Source: Cytidiella melzeri (taxonomy: Eukaryota > Basidiomycota > Agaricomycetes > Polyporales > Irpicaceae). From it: a stretch of 64,000 nucleotides of DNA. Both the position numbers and the translations under genes were made by a program. Where the stretch lies: contig JABYQR010000001.1 of NCBI GenBank assembly GCA_022592445.1, positions 434,001 through 498,000 on the forward strand, given 5' to 3'. The first letter of the stretch is position 1. Each line of letters begins with the position of its first letter. The notes beneath the pieces are model-generated. The model was not told where the DNA came from. It did no database searches and worked only from the letters and a program-made list of their open reading frames with translations. Shown in pieces: positions 44,375 through 55,887 of the stretch.

Positions 44375-46482
44375 ATGGCCTTGCTGAATCCCACACCAAT
44401 CGACGGTATCTTGGACAGCCCTGGCTCTTCAGTCTTTGACCTTCCAACCTATCAAGGGCTCTCTGCTGACAAGGTGCACGACGGAAATCAGCTCCGCGCA
44501 TCCCAGTCCGATGGTTGCGCGAGTGCAAGAGAGACGGAAGGAGAATCTGGCGGCGAAGATGGTCCTACGTTTCTAGTCGTCTCTGGAGGCACTGGCTGCA
44601 ACTCGCTATGCTCTGCATTTGGGAACGCGACATACGTCTTGCCTGTGTCGGATGATGGAGGCTCATCTAGTGAAATCATCCGTGTCATAGGAGGTCCATC
44701 CGTCGGTAAGTACTCATACTATCCACTTACACGTAGCTGGGAATAAAACCCCAGGCCTCAAACAGGGGACATCCGCTCACGGCTAATCCGACTCATACCA
44801 TCCTCCCCACCCGCTTCACCTTTGGATTCCATCCGCAATCTGCTTGCGTACAGACTTCCCACAAATTGCTCAGAGCGAGAAGCACGAGACGAGTGGCGAG
44901 ATATCGTCGAAGGAAGAAGCATGCTGTGGTCTGGAATCCCAAATGACAGGAAAGAGACCATAAGAGGTCATGTTCGCTCCGACACTCGTCTCATTCGCCA
45001 CACGTGAATTCATCCTAGGTTTTGAATTCAGGCTTTTTGGTGTATTTTGAGAGTGAAGTTCTCAAGCGGGCACACAAGAATTTCTCTTTTCTGAACGGAA
45101 GGTAAATGTCGGTGGACATCTTCGCATGCGTCCGTACTGAACAAGAAAGCTAGTATCGGGAACTACTTCATCGCGGCAGCACAGGAATTTTTTCGTTCCT
45201 TGCCATCAGCAATATTCTTGTTCTCCTCTATTACTAACAGCCAGGTAAGCTTTAGACGCCGCATTCAAGCGCATATACATACTTAATACGAGACATATAG
45301 GCTAGCATCCTTCCAGTGATCGTCACGAATCATACAGTGACGATTGCAGCCGAACTTGTCAGCATCTCTTTCCGTTATGCCTCAGCAAGTCTCACTCATC
45401 TCATATTTTATTTCCTAGGAAGACGGCTCTCGTCTCGTGGGACAGTGCGAAATTTCACATCCCATCCGCCGCTCTCCTGGGGTCAGCATATCGTTCGACG
45501 CAGACGCAGACGACGACGACGACGACGAAGGCAACAACAGCAACAACAATGAACTCATGACACCTATAGATGACCTAGATGGGACTATCAACAGACCGCA
45601 AAATATTTTCTTTGAAGCTACGAAGAAAGATGACTACGACCCTCTTGATTGTCGAATTACCCGTGTGTTCTTCTGTTCTAGCTTCATACTTGACGTTCAA
45701 ACCAATACATTACACAGGATTGTATTACATCAATGCTTATGGTACGGAGATACATCCATCTCCCAACCCAGATTATATCGCGCACCTTGCTGTAAAAGAC
45801 GTCCTTGTGTATTCATGCGGTTCTCTCTGGACAAGGTAGTTACGCCTTCACGTCGCTGTTCAATTGCACTGCTTAGTTGACCAAAAACACCAGCATCGTC
45901 CCTTGTCTCGCCTTACGCGGTGTGGCGAACGCGATCGCACGTTCAAGATCACTGCGTGCCAAAATCCTTCTGCGTCCGTGGACTTCGTCCCTATTCCGCA
46001 GACCACCCCTAACTTATACTTGCCCAACAATAGTGAACTCGCAGAACGACAGAGAGACCGACGGATATAGCGCCGCAGAGTACATCATGTACGCACCGTT
46101 CAAGCGTACTGCTGCGCTCATATCTTTATGCTGTACTGCAGGACGATTGTGCGCACGCTCAACGTATCTTATCAACGACATTACGTCGGCCGTGGAGACG
46201 TATCGACAACGTACCCAGCCTCTGCATTCATCACGCATTTGTTGTATCTCAAGAACACTACGGTACCCGTTGATGTCCAGCAAATCACCGTACGTCTCTC
46301 GATGTCCGCCTGACACTTTTTTCATCATTAATCGAGGGGATGTGTAGGCTCTGGGTGTGAAGTGTGTGGAAGTAGAAGGGAGCCCCGCCGAGGAAGAGGG
46401 CAAGGTACCGAAATTCGATGCGAAGAGTGTGAGGAGAGCTATTTTGGACTTGTTGAGGCAGGATTGTGCGGAGTGCCAATAG
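44375..46482 (+). CDS. CofD/YvcK-like (UPF0052) protein
   Basis: Eleven exons, 509 aa: 44375-44705, 44766-44966, 45032-45101, 45154-45244, 45301-45357, 45419-45662, 45718-45835, 45894-45973, 46034-46088, 46142-46289, 46348-46482. The fold is the 2-phospho-L-lactate transferase/YvcK type. FLVVSGGTGCNSLCSAFG is the glycine-rich nucleotide loop, and VLPVSDDGGSSSEIIRVIGG follows. IGDIRSR-type text is seen as VGDIRSRLIRLIP. FLNGSIGNYFIAAAQ, LPVIVTNHTVTIAAEL and YYINAYGTEIHPSPNPDYIA match conserved blocks. Bacterial YvcK binds UDP-GlcNAc and supports cell-wall growth; the fungal role is not known to me. An Asp-rich insert (DADADDDDDDE) interrupts the middle. Confidence 0.93.
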
Positions 46483-46619
46483 TGACAGTAGCTTTTGTAG
46501 TTTGTAAAGCTGGGCGGGATTATCTGCTGTCTTTCAATCATTATCCACAGGACCGTACATTTCTTCAGTATTCCTCTAGTACACATATTTTCCACTAATA
46601 ATACATAACTCCACGGAGT

Positions 46620-48054
46620 CTACGCCGTCGCCGGGATGGGAACCTCCGCCTGCGGCGTCAGCCTGACAGCGTGTCTTCTCTGCTCCAAGGGGTAGTCACC
46701 CGTGCCCGAGTGCGCAGTCACCCTGTTGTCCCACACGACAAGAGTGCCTGGCTCGTACGTAGCACGGATCTGGTAATCCGCGCCCTTGGAGATATGGTCA
46801 AAGAGGAACTTGAGCAGATACTCTGATTCTTCCTCCTTGAAGCCGACGATGTGACGGGTGAAGCCTGGGTTGACGTACAGTGCCTTTTCGCCTGTGACGG
46901 GGTGGACGCGGACGACGGGGTGCTGCAGATACGTGCGCGTTAGATTGTACTAGGTAGTATGGTGCTTTTACGATGCGGCGTGCTCACCTCGGTCTCTACT
47001 GGCTCACGGCGAACAGGTCCACCGGCTTTTCTCGAAAATTCGGCTTGGTACACGGCAGAGTGCAGTGCACGAAGACCCTCGAGGCGCTTTTGGAATTCAG
47101 GCGAGAGACGGTTGTAGGCTTCGACTTGGGACAGAAAGAGGGTGTCTCCACCGCCGTTCTCGGGCTGCTCTAGAATCCAGAATAAGGTGGTACCGGGAGG
47201 TTGCAGCTCATAAGACTATCAGGTATGATCTATCAGTAGGGTGCTTGTGATTGGACGGGGGAGGACATACAACGTCGGAGTGCCAGCTGGTCTTGCTGGC
47301 GCGATTGCCACCGCGATACTCTCGAAAGCGTTGGTGGTCGGCATCGCGGTAGACTATTGAATCTGTGTTCAGGGACGTGTCGTTGTTGCTATAGAAGTAA
47401 AATAGAAACCCACCGACATGGAATTCAGGGTAACCTTTAGCGTTACCGGATGTTGGGTGAACTTGGATGGGGCCAAAATGACTACGATGAGAGCGAAGGT
47501 CAATGCATGCCTGAAAAAATAGGCGTTCAAAATTCTTACCGAGCAATTTCGATTTGTCTTTCAGGAGAAAGATCCTTAAAATCCTGATCGCGGAATGCGA
47601 CGACTTTCTTCTCCGCAACGAAGAGAGCAAGCTCGTCGAGACCTTCCTTTGAAAGCTGAGATACTTGAACACCCTCTACAACAGCGCCGAGATAAGGGGA
47701 GATGTTCTTGACTGCTACGCCGTCCTTGAGCAAGTTGGGCTTCTTGGGATCAGCGCGAAGTCCCGGATCCGTAAACTCTACAGGATCACCCCTTAGTTTC
47801 CCCCAGGATTATAGTAGGCGTGAGGTAGGCGTACCTCTAATAGGAGTTGGAGGGAACTTTTCGCTAGCGTCGAAATGTGGAACATATGCGGGGTAAGCAG
47901 GGCCCTGCTATGAGGAGAGATCGGTCAGTCACGGCAGATCCTAGGGCGCTCCTTGACGCACGTCGACCTTCTTCTTCTCTTCCAAGACCGCTGCCTTCAA
48001 GGACGCGGTGACATTCTCGACGGGAGTGGAGAGTTCTGAGACTGAGGGAGCCAT
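46620..48054 (-). CDS. TauD/TfdA-type 2-oxoglutarate dioxygenase
   Basis: Seven exons, 360 aa: 48054-47962, 47904-47835, 47777-47540, 47481-47414, 47353-47271, 47215-46988, 46922-46620. Fungal members (sulfonate/alpha-ketoglutarate dioxygenases) oxidise taurine-like sulfonates or related small molecules with Fe(II), releasing sulfite as a sulfur source. The HxD pair is in KTSWHSDVSYE, the distal His in VVWDNRVTAHSGTGDY, and the 2-oxoglutarate Arg in RRHAVRLTP. VAFRDQDF and GPIQVHPTSG are family blocks. The exon 2 acceptor is ambiguous by three bases (TAG or TAGCAG). An upstream in-frame ATG at 48103-48105 could add 17 residues. The substrate is inferred from the family only. Confidence 0.95.
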
Positions 48055-49495
48055 GGCGATTCGGACGAGCGTGGAAAGTACCTTATTCTTTCTTGCAGCC
48101 ATAGCAGCCTGTATATAACAGATCTGCAGCCAATGTGGGCGCAGTTTGTGACATGAAACGCGTGTATTGTGCCATCGAACCATGGTATGGCAAAGTCGCC
48201 CAGAACTACGAACTGTAGCCGTATCAGCATAGAGTGGTGGCTTGAGTCAGATAAGCAAGATAGCCTACGTACCTTTCGCACACCATCCCTTGCGGCATGT
48301 AGCACCAGACACGGCAGCTGACGGCCCAAAGTTACTCTGAGAGGAGCTTCAGTCAGCATTGCGGGAATGCCAGCGTGGATGAAAGCAATCCAGTCAAGTG
48401 TGCACGGCACAAACGCCATATTGCGACATTCGCCGAGACTTCAAGCTAGACGGAGTAACCTAACATGCGGACGAGAGAACTTGGGTGGATTAGAACGTGA
48501 CACTTGTTATTAGACATTCATACCTGGGAAAGCTGGCACCCAGTGCGAGGCTCTTTGTACTTGGCTCGAGTAATCTAAGGCGAATGCTGGGCCTAGCCTG
48601 AGTCTACTTGCTCTCTTCGAGGTAATGGGAGGACAGGTGTGACATAACAGGATGTGGGACAGATGTTGCAAACACGAAGGTTGCGAATGATGAAATGGCC
48701 ACCATGGAACGAGAGCATCGCGTCTCGACGAACTCAGGCTGCAGCTCAAACTTTTGTAGAGTTGCGGTTCATCAAGCTCGAGCTCCTAGAATTCTGACTA
48801 TGACAGCAATATAACAAATGTAAGAGACTTATGACCATTGTAGATGTTGCGTGCGATAGGTCCTCAAGTGAGACGCGAAAGAAAAGCTCGAACGGTCGGG
48901 GTCAGGGACGTAAGAGTGCACAAGTATGTGTGTCTCAGGACAGAGAGAGGTAGACTTACTGGGCTGAATTGCAGTGTCTCATGTGCCCACCGCCCCAAAG
49001 CGGTCTTTGTTGTTATCGACAACTGCGAGAGGATCCATAGGCCACAGCGTACGTGAGGCGCTGTGCAGGAGGGTAACGATGGATTGGACAAACGTTGACT
49101 CAGCAAGTGACGGCAGCAGCGTGGTGCCGAAGAGCATGCCGTCGGACCCAGAGGTCGTGGCACCAGTGAAGTGCGGATAGTATGGAGTGCAGGTAGTACA
49201 CTATGGTCTAGCATAGGGAATACACCGTAAATTGAACGGTTCCTCTCAGACAAACTCTCACTATAGCAACTTGATCTATGCAATCTCAAGTGGGCATCGT
49301 TTCTGTTCTGCAAGTATCTCGAGCATCCTTGTCTCCAAAAGAAGTCCCAGCTATTTTTACTTCTATGCTACGCTGCTTGAAGCACATTGATAACAAACAG
49401 GCTCGTGAGAACACCGTGACTGAGGCTCTACTATGGTTGCGTAACTAGCTTTTCCCACCAGTGGTAACCAAAAAAAATCCCCAGCTGAATGCAGT
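48055..49495. other. Intergenic stretch, no supported gene
   Basis: Promoter of the TauD gene and unassigned sequence. Frames at 48510-48749 (-), 48864-49313 (-) and 48974-49180 (+) lack motifs. Confidence 0.45.
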
Positions 49496-49537
49496 CTATG
49501 TTAGCACCACAATAGAGAGTTTTAAGAAGTTGTGCAT
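49496..49537 (-). pseudogene. 3' coding end of the secreted-protein gene split by the copia element
   Basis: These 42 bases read MHNFLKLSIVVLT then TAG on the minus strand. They continue the frame of 55836-55413 exactly if one copy of the 5-bp target duplication is counted once. The piece is now separated from its gene by 5.9 kb. Confidence 0.7.
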
Positions 49538-49542
49538 CTTAC
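49538..49542. repeat. Target-site duplication of the copia element, left
   Basis: CTTAC; the second copy is at 55408-55412. Confidence 0.9.
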
Positions 49543-50527
49543 TGTCAAACAGACGAGTCTGGCACAAGGTAAGCAACAGATGGATTTGAGTACATCAGCG
49601 ACACGTACCTGGCACAAGGTAAGCAACAGATAAGTTGCCCCTGTGCCAGTTCTGACTATTTATATACGTCGGGTATTCCGTGTTTAGTATCCCTCCGATC
49701 GTGTACGCGCCGACTCCCCGACTCTCCTTCCTATTCCGTCTCTCGAGGCGGTGTCATGGATGGCCTGACTAGCCCTTAATTTTCGCAATTTACCTCTTGT
49801 TTTTATCTGTAAAACTCCGGGCTACAACCCAGTTTCAATTCTCTCTGCATAAACTCCTTTGCACGTCTATTAAGCGCCCGTATCACGTGGCTTAGACGCT
49901 CCACACGGTCACATTACTTGCTACTACGTCACACTGGCATGTGACTTAGCTTAAGTAAGACCACATGGCTACAAGCACATGGCTCAGCCCATAGCTAGGG
50001 TTTGACGTCATAGATACTGTCCACATGGGCTCCTTATTGTTCTTTCCTTATTGTTCTCTTTATGGAAGGATGTTCTCACAGGTGTGGGAATGGAATACAA
50101 TAGTTGGTCTCCTTTTAGATAGATTCTCTCACGGATAGAGTTCTTGGCAAGGTCTAGACAATAGCTATTGTTCTCCTTTAGGTAGTCCTTTTGTTCTTCG
50201 TTCACATGGCTTCTTGCAAAGCCTGCCCTCAACATGGTCTGTGCGCAGGTCCCTGAAGTCTATATAAGCAGCTACATGTACGCTCCTAGCCCCCATCTCG
50301 ACCTCTTGGTCTTTACTGGGCTAGGTAAGCAAACCCCTCCTGTACTACATAGCTAGTAGTACCCAATACTAACTTGGTCTTTACTGGGCTAGATATCTGT
50401 ATAAGGTTTATAGCTGGTGAGAGCATTGTGCTATACGCCTGCCACCACCTCGTTGTCGTCTTCCACTCCGTGTCCCTAGTCGTTACGTCGAGCTCCGTCT
50501 CCGTGACAGGCGGGTCACTCTCTGACA
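49543..50527 (-). repeat. 3' LTR of the copia element, split by a nested insertion
   Basis: Pieces 49543-49751 and 50514-50527 together equal the 223-bp right LTR; 50509-50513 repeats the insertion target. A TATATAAATA promoter core (minus strand) lies near 49657-49666. CTGGCACAAGGTAAGCAACA occurs twice within the LTR. Confidence 0.93.
49752..50508 (+). mobile_element. Nested 757-bp solo LTR of a different family
   Basis: The insert begins TGTCATGG and ends CCGTGACA, so it has TG...CA ends with an inverted TGTCA/TGACA. It is flanked by a perfect 5-bp duplication, GGCGG (49747-49751 and 50509-50513). A TATATAA at 50261-50267 indicates plus orientation. TTGGTCTTTACTGGGCTAG occurs twice near its 3' end. 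No internal coding region, primer site or polypurine tract is present. It is therefore a solo LTR left by recombination. Confidence 0.85.
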
Positions 50528-53500
50528 CCCCCCCTTGACCCGCGCGAAGTCCCAGCATTTCCACTGCTCTTGTATGTATGACTCGTGGTAGCGACTTCGT
50601 GAATATATCCGCCATGTTCTCCTTTCCAGATACGCGTGTGACATCAATTCGCCCTTCGTTGACGCAGTTCCTAATGAAGTGTGCCCGTATATCAATGTGC
50701 TTCATTCTTGTGTGTCCATGCGGATCGTGCGTGCACGCTATGGTCCCATTGTTGTTGCAGAACAGTGGTGTCGGCATTGACTGTTGAAAACCCAGTTCTT
50801 CGAGAAGTTGCCGTAACCAGATGATTTGGCATGCTGCGTGCGAGCACGCAAGGTATTCGGCTTCGAACGAAGACAGGGCGACGACTGGTTGCTGCTTGGA
50901 ACTCCATGCAATTGGCGACTGGCATACAACCATGACGTACCCTGAGATCAACTTTTGGCCCTCTCCTGAGCCCCAGTCGGAATCCGTGAACCCGTAGAAC
51001 ATCGGATACGCCGGGTCCAACCTTCCTAGCATGAGTCCGAGTGAGCGAGTCCCTTGAAGATAGCGTAGAAGGTGTTTTGCGGCTGTCCAGTGCGCATGTC
51101 CATAGCAGGACATGTACTTCGCCAGTTCTCGAACAGCGTAAGCAATGTCTGGCCTGGTGGTGGTGGCGAGATACATTACTTTGCCTACTAGCGTACAGTA
51201 GGGTAGAGCCCTTATTTCGACACGTTCTGCTTCGGTTTTTGGTTTGCCCTTGCGTGTCAATGCTATCTTTGGTGGGAGTGGTGTCGATACGGCGTTGCAA
51301 AACTCCATGTCGAAGAGTCTCAGTATTGAGACTGTGTACGCTTCTTGAGACAGCGCGATGGTCCTGCGCGTCCGGTTTCTCTCCACTTTACAGCCCAGGA
51401 GCCATTTCACGTCGCCGTTGTCGGTGATGTCAAAGATCGCCTTTAGGCCAGTTGTCACAGAGTCCAATTCTTCCTTCGACGGTGTCGCCAGCAATATGTC
51501 GTCGACACTTGTGGCCGACATGGACTTGAGACCGTCTTCGTCCCGTACGTGAACGCTCCAGTCTGACTCGCACCTTCAGAAACCAAGAGTTTGGAATTTG
51601 TTGTTGAACTCTAGGTACCAGGACTGGCCTGCCTGTTTGAGGCCGTACAGGCCTTTCCGCAGACGCCAGTAGCCTTTCCCCAAGATCGCGGGTTTCGTCA
51701 TATAAATCTCTTCGGACAAAGGTCCGTTGAGAAACACCGTCTTGATGTCGACGTGTCGTAGGTGGAGGTCTTCGTGCGCGGCAATGGCGAGTACTGTTCG
51801 TATGGAGTCCCAGCGAGCAACGGGAGCGAAGGTGAAGGTGAAGTCTTGGCCCGGTATCTGCGTGAAGCCCTTGGCGACCAATCGCGCCTTGAACCTGGAT
51901 ATGAGTCCGTCTGAGTTCCGTTTCAGATGGAGGACCCATTTGGAGTCCACGGGTTTTCTCCCATGAGGTACGTTCTCGATGTCTTCGTATACACCTTTCG
52001 CCCGCAGTGCCTCGAGTTCTTCGTGGATAGCGGCTAGCCAGTGTTCCCAATATTCACTGTGTTCGGCTTCTCCAAGCAACTTCAGATCCTTGGCATTTGG
52101 ATCGTCGAAATTGGTAGATAAGATGTCGTAGATTTGAGAGGTAGTGGGATCTTGTATTTCGATGTCGTGTGTTCGAGCGCTGAGGATAAGATCGTGGTCA
52201 ATGGGCAACCCCCCCTCGTTCGAATACTCGATATTGTTTTCTCTGTACCTGGAGGGCAGAGTTCGCGGTCGCCGTGCGGCTTCTGTGTTCAGTCGAGGAC
52301 TGTTCAGTACTTCCGTGCTGGAAGGTACTGACCCCGTTGGGGCACTGAGATCCTCGGCAGGAGCTCGAGTGACATCTCTGTAGGAGATTTTGTCAGATCT
52401 CGTCTCTGGGGGTGTGCCAGAGTATATGTACTGGGGCGGTGCGGCGCCAGTGTTTGACACTTTGTCGCGAAAGCGCGTGTCATTGTCCATAAGGACGTCA
52501 TCCCACAGTGGTGATTCTGGAGTGCTGTTGGCGGGAGTATTCACGCGTTCCTCGTCAAGGAACACCACATCACGCCTGGAACGGACTACTCGGGAGTGTG
52601 GGAACCATATCAGATAACCCTTCGAGTCCTGAGCGTAAACCACAAATCGTCCTTCTTCGCCACGAGGTTGGATCTTATTCAGAGAGTCAGCTTCCGTCTT
52701 CCTCGCGATGATGCGTGTGCCAAAGACTTGGAAGTGAGAGATGTCAGGGTGACGTTTGTTCCAGATATGGTAAGGCGTGGTGTCGGGGGTAATGCGGAGG
52801 TAGTGACGCGATTGAGTATGTGAGCTGCACATTGAACAGCCAGCGGCCAGAAGTAGTCAGGCAGGGTACTATCGAGCAGCATGGCGCGTGCCATTGACGC
52901 CAAGGTCCAGTTTGTGCACTCCGCCACGCCATTCTGTGGAGACGCGTCAGGTACAATTTTCTCTACCGTTATTCCCTCCTTTTCGCAGTATTGTTTGAAT
53001 TCGCTGTGTATAAGTTTGGGCGTGTTGTCGACCCGGATCACGGCAATTTTGTATCCCGTGTAACGTTCAATGGCGGTTTTGTATTTAATAAATTCCGGCA
53101 AGGCGTCAGAACAGGTTTTAAGAAACAATGGAGTCTTCCACCTCGCGTGATCGTCGACACACGGTATGAAATACTTCACGCCGCCGTAGCCGACCGGTAA
53201 GGGTCCACAGATGTCCAGATGAATGCGGAAGAGAGGGTGATCAGCCCTGAGATTTGTAGATTTTGGGAAAGGGAGGTGTTTGATATTTGCACAGGCACAT
53301 ATCTCACATGCGTGCTGGGCCGAGTTGTCAGGAACAATATGGATTCCGGAGGTGGTTCGTGATAGCCCTTTAACGCCTATGTGGCCTAGTAGGCGGTGTA
53401 AAAATCCGGCGTGAGAGAGCGAATACCGGTGGTTGCTGCAATAGGATCTGAGATCCGTTCAAGAAGAGATCCTTTCTTTTCGGTGTCTGTCAGACCCTTA

Positions 53501-55116
53501 GATTGGATCTGGGCGTTGAACCGGTACAGGTTACTGTCTTCCAGGCTTCCAGTGAGGATCACTCTTCCATTCAGTTCAAGAACAAGACTTCCTTTATTCG
53601 TCATAGATCCCACTCCTCTTCGCGCAAGGCAACCCTGTGAAACCAGATTCATGCGTGCAGACGGCACATGTAGAATGTCGGACAGCTTCACGGTATGTTC
53701 CTTTCCCTTGACCTTGGCACGGAGGTGTACGTTGCCTACGCCAACTGCAGACGTTGTCAGAGTTGATCCGAACCCGCGTACTTTCAATGGTTCAATTGTG
53801 CAATAGTTTGTGAATGCATTGTAGTCATAAAAGATATGCCGACTGGCTCCAGAGTCGTGGTAGACGGCGGTGAGCTTATGTTGATCGCCGGAAACCGCGG
53901 CGCCATGGCAGGCAATTGACTTTTCCGGATCAGAGTCGATTGTCGTGCTTAGGAGGAAAATCTCATCTTGGTTTAGGACACTTGCAGTGTTGGCATCAAC
54001 TGTGGCTGTGTCTTCGGTAGCAGCATTCGCAGTTGGTGGTTTAGGCGTCTTCTTTGAGAGAAAGTTCTTTGAGACATTTTTGAACTTGAGGCGTAGTTGT
54101 GCGCGTTGCGCCGGCGGCAGATGAATGTCTCGCTTCCACTTCCACCAATCAGGGTATTGACCGCATTTCCCTCCTCCAAACGCGATACAATTGATTGACA
54201 AATGACCACGCGGCCTTTCGCAGTGCGGGTTGTCGCACCATTCGGTGATTTGCTTAGTGTTGGGACCGCTAGCTTGGCTCGCACTAGCGGCAATGGCAGG
54301 ACGTTTCTTATAGATTGTGTCGGTTTCATAGATTTGAGCGATCACCTCCGGGTCATTTCTAGTTTGCGCCCAATCTTCCTCTTTAATTAATTCTATGACT
54401 CTGGACAATGACATAGGCCTTCCAACAGAATATGCGGCACTCATGTCGTGGTGGAGAGTCTGTGAGAACATGCACCAACTGTTATTGGTGGGAATGAGGT
54501 CGGCGAGGGTCGCTGCAAAGTTGGCCTCCGTGAGTCAATTGGGATCTTGATCACATAGATCCACGTAGATAGAGCACATTCTATCGACCCACTTGTTGAC
54601 AACCATTTCCTCGGTGCAAGTGAAACTCATCAGTTTCTGATGCAATGATGCTGCGCGCAAATTATTGGTAGGGCGATATTCAGACTGTAAAATTGTCCAG
54701 GCCTCCTTGGCCCTTCGAGTGCGACCGATGAGATGAACCTTAGCGCAAGGAATGGCCTCGAGCAGTAGCGCTATTGCAGTGATGTTGGCATCATACCACG
54801 GCTCGGCGTCCTTCACCGCCTGTTCTACTTCGGCCTCATTTCCCCTTTTAATCCCTTTAGTCACTTCCCCCGTCTCCGGATCTTCGACTTCATCCTCGTA
54901 TGTCCTTCTAAGCTTCGGGACGACAGGGGGGATTGAATCAGGACCCTCGAAGTACTTCCACAATTGAATAGACCGTAGTTTCGCTTCAACCTGCATGACC
55001 CAGGTACCATACGAATTGGTATCTCCGTCGTCGTCGAGTTTTGGCAGCTTATTTCTCGTGGCATCTGATTTGAAAGAGTCTGACATTGCAATGAATTGGA
55101 GATAAGGGGTAGACAA
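50313..55116 (-). pseudogene. copia gag-pol, inactivated
   Basis: Gag begins at 55116 or 55086. A CxxC/H-like zinc cluster is seen as CDNPHCERPRGHLSINC. The protease has HDSGASRHI; the integrase has an HHCC head (ending CEIC) and the D, D, E core around LDICGP, RVDNT and NGVAE. RT blocks include KARLVAKGFTQIPGQDF and SVDDIL; the RNase H has FTDSDWGSG and SSFEAEYLA. Breaks: an in-frame TGA at 54535-54537; a frame change near 53395 in a T5 run; another near 52785 in a C5 run; and an in-frame TGA at 51576-51578. The usual YVDD of RT is SVDD. The pol frame originally ended just inside the LTR and now runs into the nested solo LTR. Each break is a simple substitution or a one-base run-length change. 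Confidence 0.93.
50528..50536 (-). other. Polypurine tract
   Basis: AAGGGGGGG on the minus strand directly before the 3' LTR. It is the expected plus-strand priming site. Confidence 0.8.
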
Positions 55117-55172
55117 TGAATACAGTGGCGATAGACGGTTTGTTGGGAATCTGATGCTAATTGCGCTGACCG

Positions 55173-55184
55173 GGGCTCATAACC
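55173..55184 (-). other. Primer-binding site for initiator tRNA-Met anticodon stem
   Basis: GGTTATGAGCCC on the minus strand abuts the 5' LTR. It is complementary to GGGCTCATAACC, the anticodon arm of eukaryotic initiator tRNA-Met (CAT anticodon in the middle). Half-tRNA priming of this kind is typical of copia-type elements. Confidence 0.85.
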
Positions 55185-55407
55185 TGTCAAACAGACGAGT
55201 CTGGCACAAGGTAAGCAACAGATGGATTTGAGTACATCAGCGACACGTACCTGGCACAAGGTAAGCAACAGATAAGTTGCCCCTGTGCCAGTTCTGACTA
55301 TTTATATACGTCGGGTATTCCGTGTTTAGTATCCCTCCGATCGTGTACGCGCCGACTCCCCGACTCTCCTTCCTATTCCGTCTCTCGAGGCGGGTCACTC
55401 TCTGACA
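55185..55407 (-). repeat. 5' LTR of the copia element
   Basis: 223 bp, TG...CA ended, intact. It contains the TATATAAATA core near 55299-55308 and the duplicated CTGGCACAAGGTAAGCAACA motif. Confidence 0.95.
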
Positions 55408-55412
55408 CTTAC
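55408..55412. repeat. Target-site duplication of the copia element, right
   Basis: CTTAC, matching 49538-49542. Confidence 0.9.
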
Positions 55413-55836
55413 AAAGTGTCACCTTCAACTTTGCTTCACAGAGGTTGATCAACTTCCACATGGCCTCATCTTCAAGCGATGCTGGTTTCAAGTTCTGTTG
55501 TCTCCTCAGGACTGTCGTGTAGTAGAGATCTTCAAGGTTATCTGGGAGCATTGGTCTGAGGGTCCTGATGGCCCATCCCAGTTCTGCCTGTTCTATCCGG
55601 GTCAATGGCTGCAGTGGATGCGGTGTCACCCGTTTGGTGAGTTCAATTTGAACAAAGTTACGTGGATCGAGAATGTCTGCGCTCTGTCCCTCCAAGTCAA
55701 CATTGTTGGAGTAGTCCGAGTTAAAGGAAGTGGGGCTGCGGGAGCCTGTACTGCTGTTTGGGATGACAGATGCAGTTACCAAAAATGTACTAGTGACGAC
55801 TGTGGCAAAGAAGAGGAGAGAGGTTGAGAACTGCAT
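55413..55836 (-). pseudogene. Secreted-protein gene disrupted by the copia element (main part)
   Basis: The frame from the ATG at 55836 starts with a signal peptide (MQFSTSLLFFATVVTSTFLV). It continues through an Asn/Ser-rich stretch to helices such as LTRIEQAELGWAIRTLRPML and DEAMWKLINLCEAKLKV. It reaches the element at VTLC. Counting one target duplication, the frame runs on into 49537-49496 and stops after 156 aa, so the element hit codon ~142. The allele now reads into LTR sequence and stops shortly after. I do not recognise the family. The promoter region to the right contains an imperfect tandem duplication. Confidence 0.72.
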
Positions 55837-55887
55837 GACAGTATATGATGTCCAAGGGAAATTGGGAAAGGTTGTGAAGATGGTGAG

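Larger units (their letters stand above)
49543..55407 (-). mobile_element. Ty1/copia LTR retrotransposon (defective)
   Basis: Full-length element, transcribed from right to left. Its LTRs start TGTCAGAG and end TTTGACA (minus strand). The CTTAC duplication flanks it. The right LTR is 223 bp; the left LTR has the same 223 bp, identical by eye, interrupted by a solo LTR. A primer-binding site touches the right LTR and a G7 polypurine run touches the left LTR. Domain order is gag, protease, integrase, reverse transcriptase, RNase H, which defines Ty1/copia. Length without the nested insert is about 5.1 kb. Identical LTRs point to a very recent insertion. Confidence 0.97.

Noticed and set aside
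50008..50235. 75-codon frame in the nested solo LTR
   Set aside because: It lies wholly inside the LTR, has no motif and runs antisense to the LTR's TATA box.
52134..53806. Plus-strand frames within the copia element
   Set aside because: They are antisense shadows of gag-pol.
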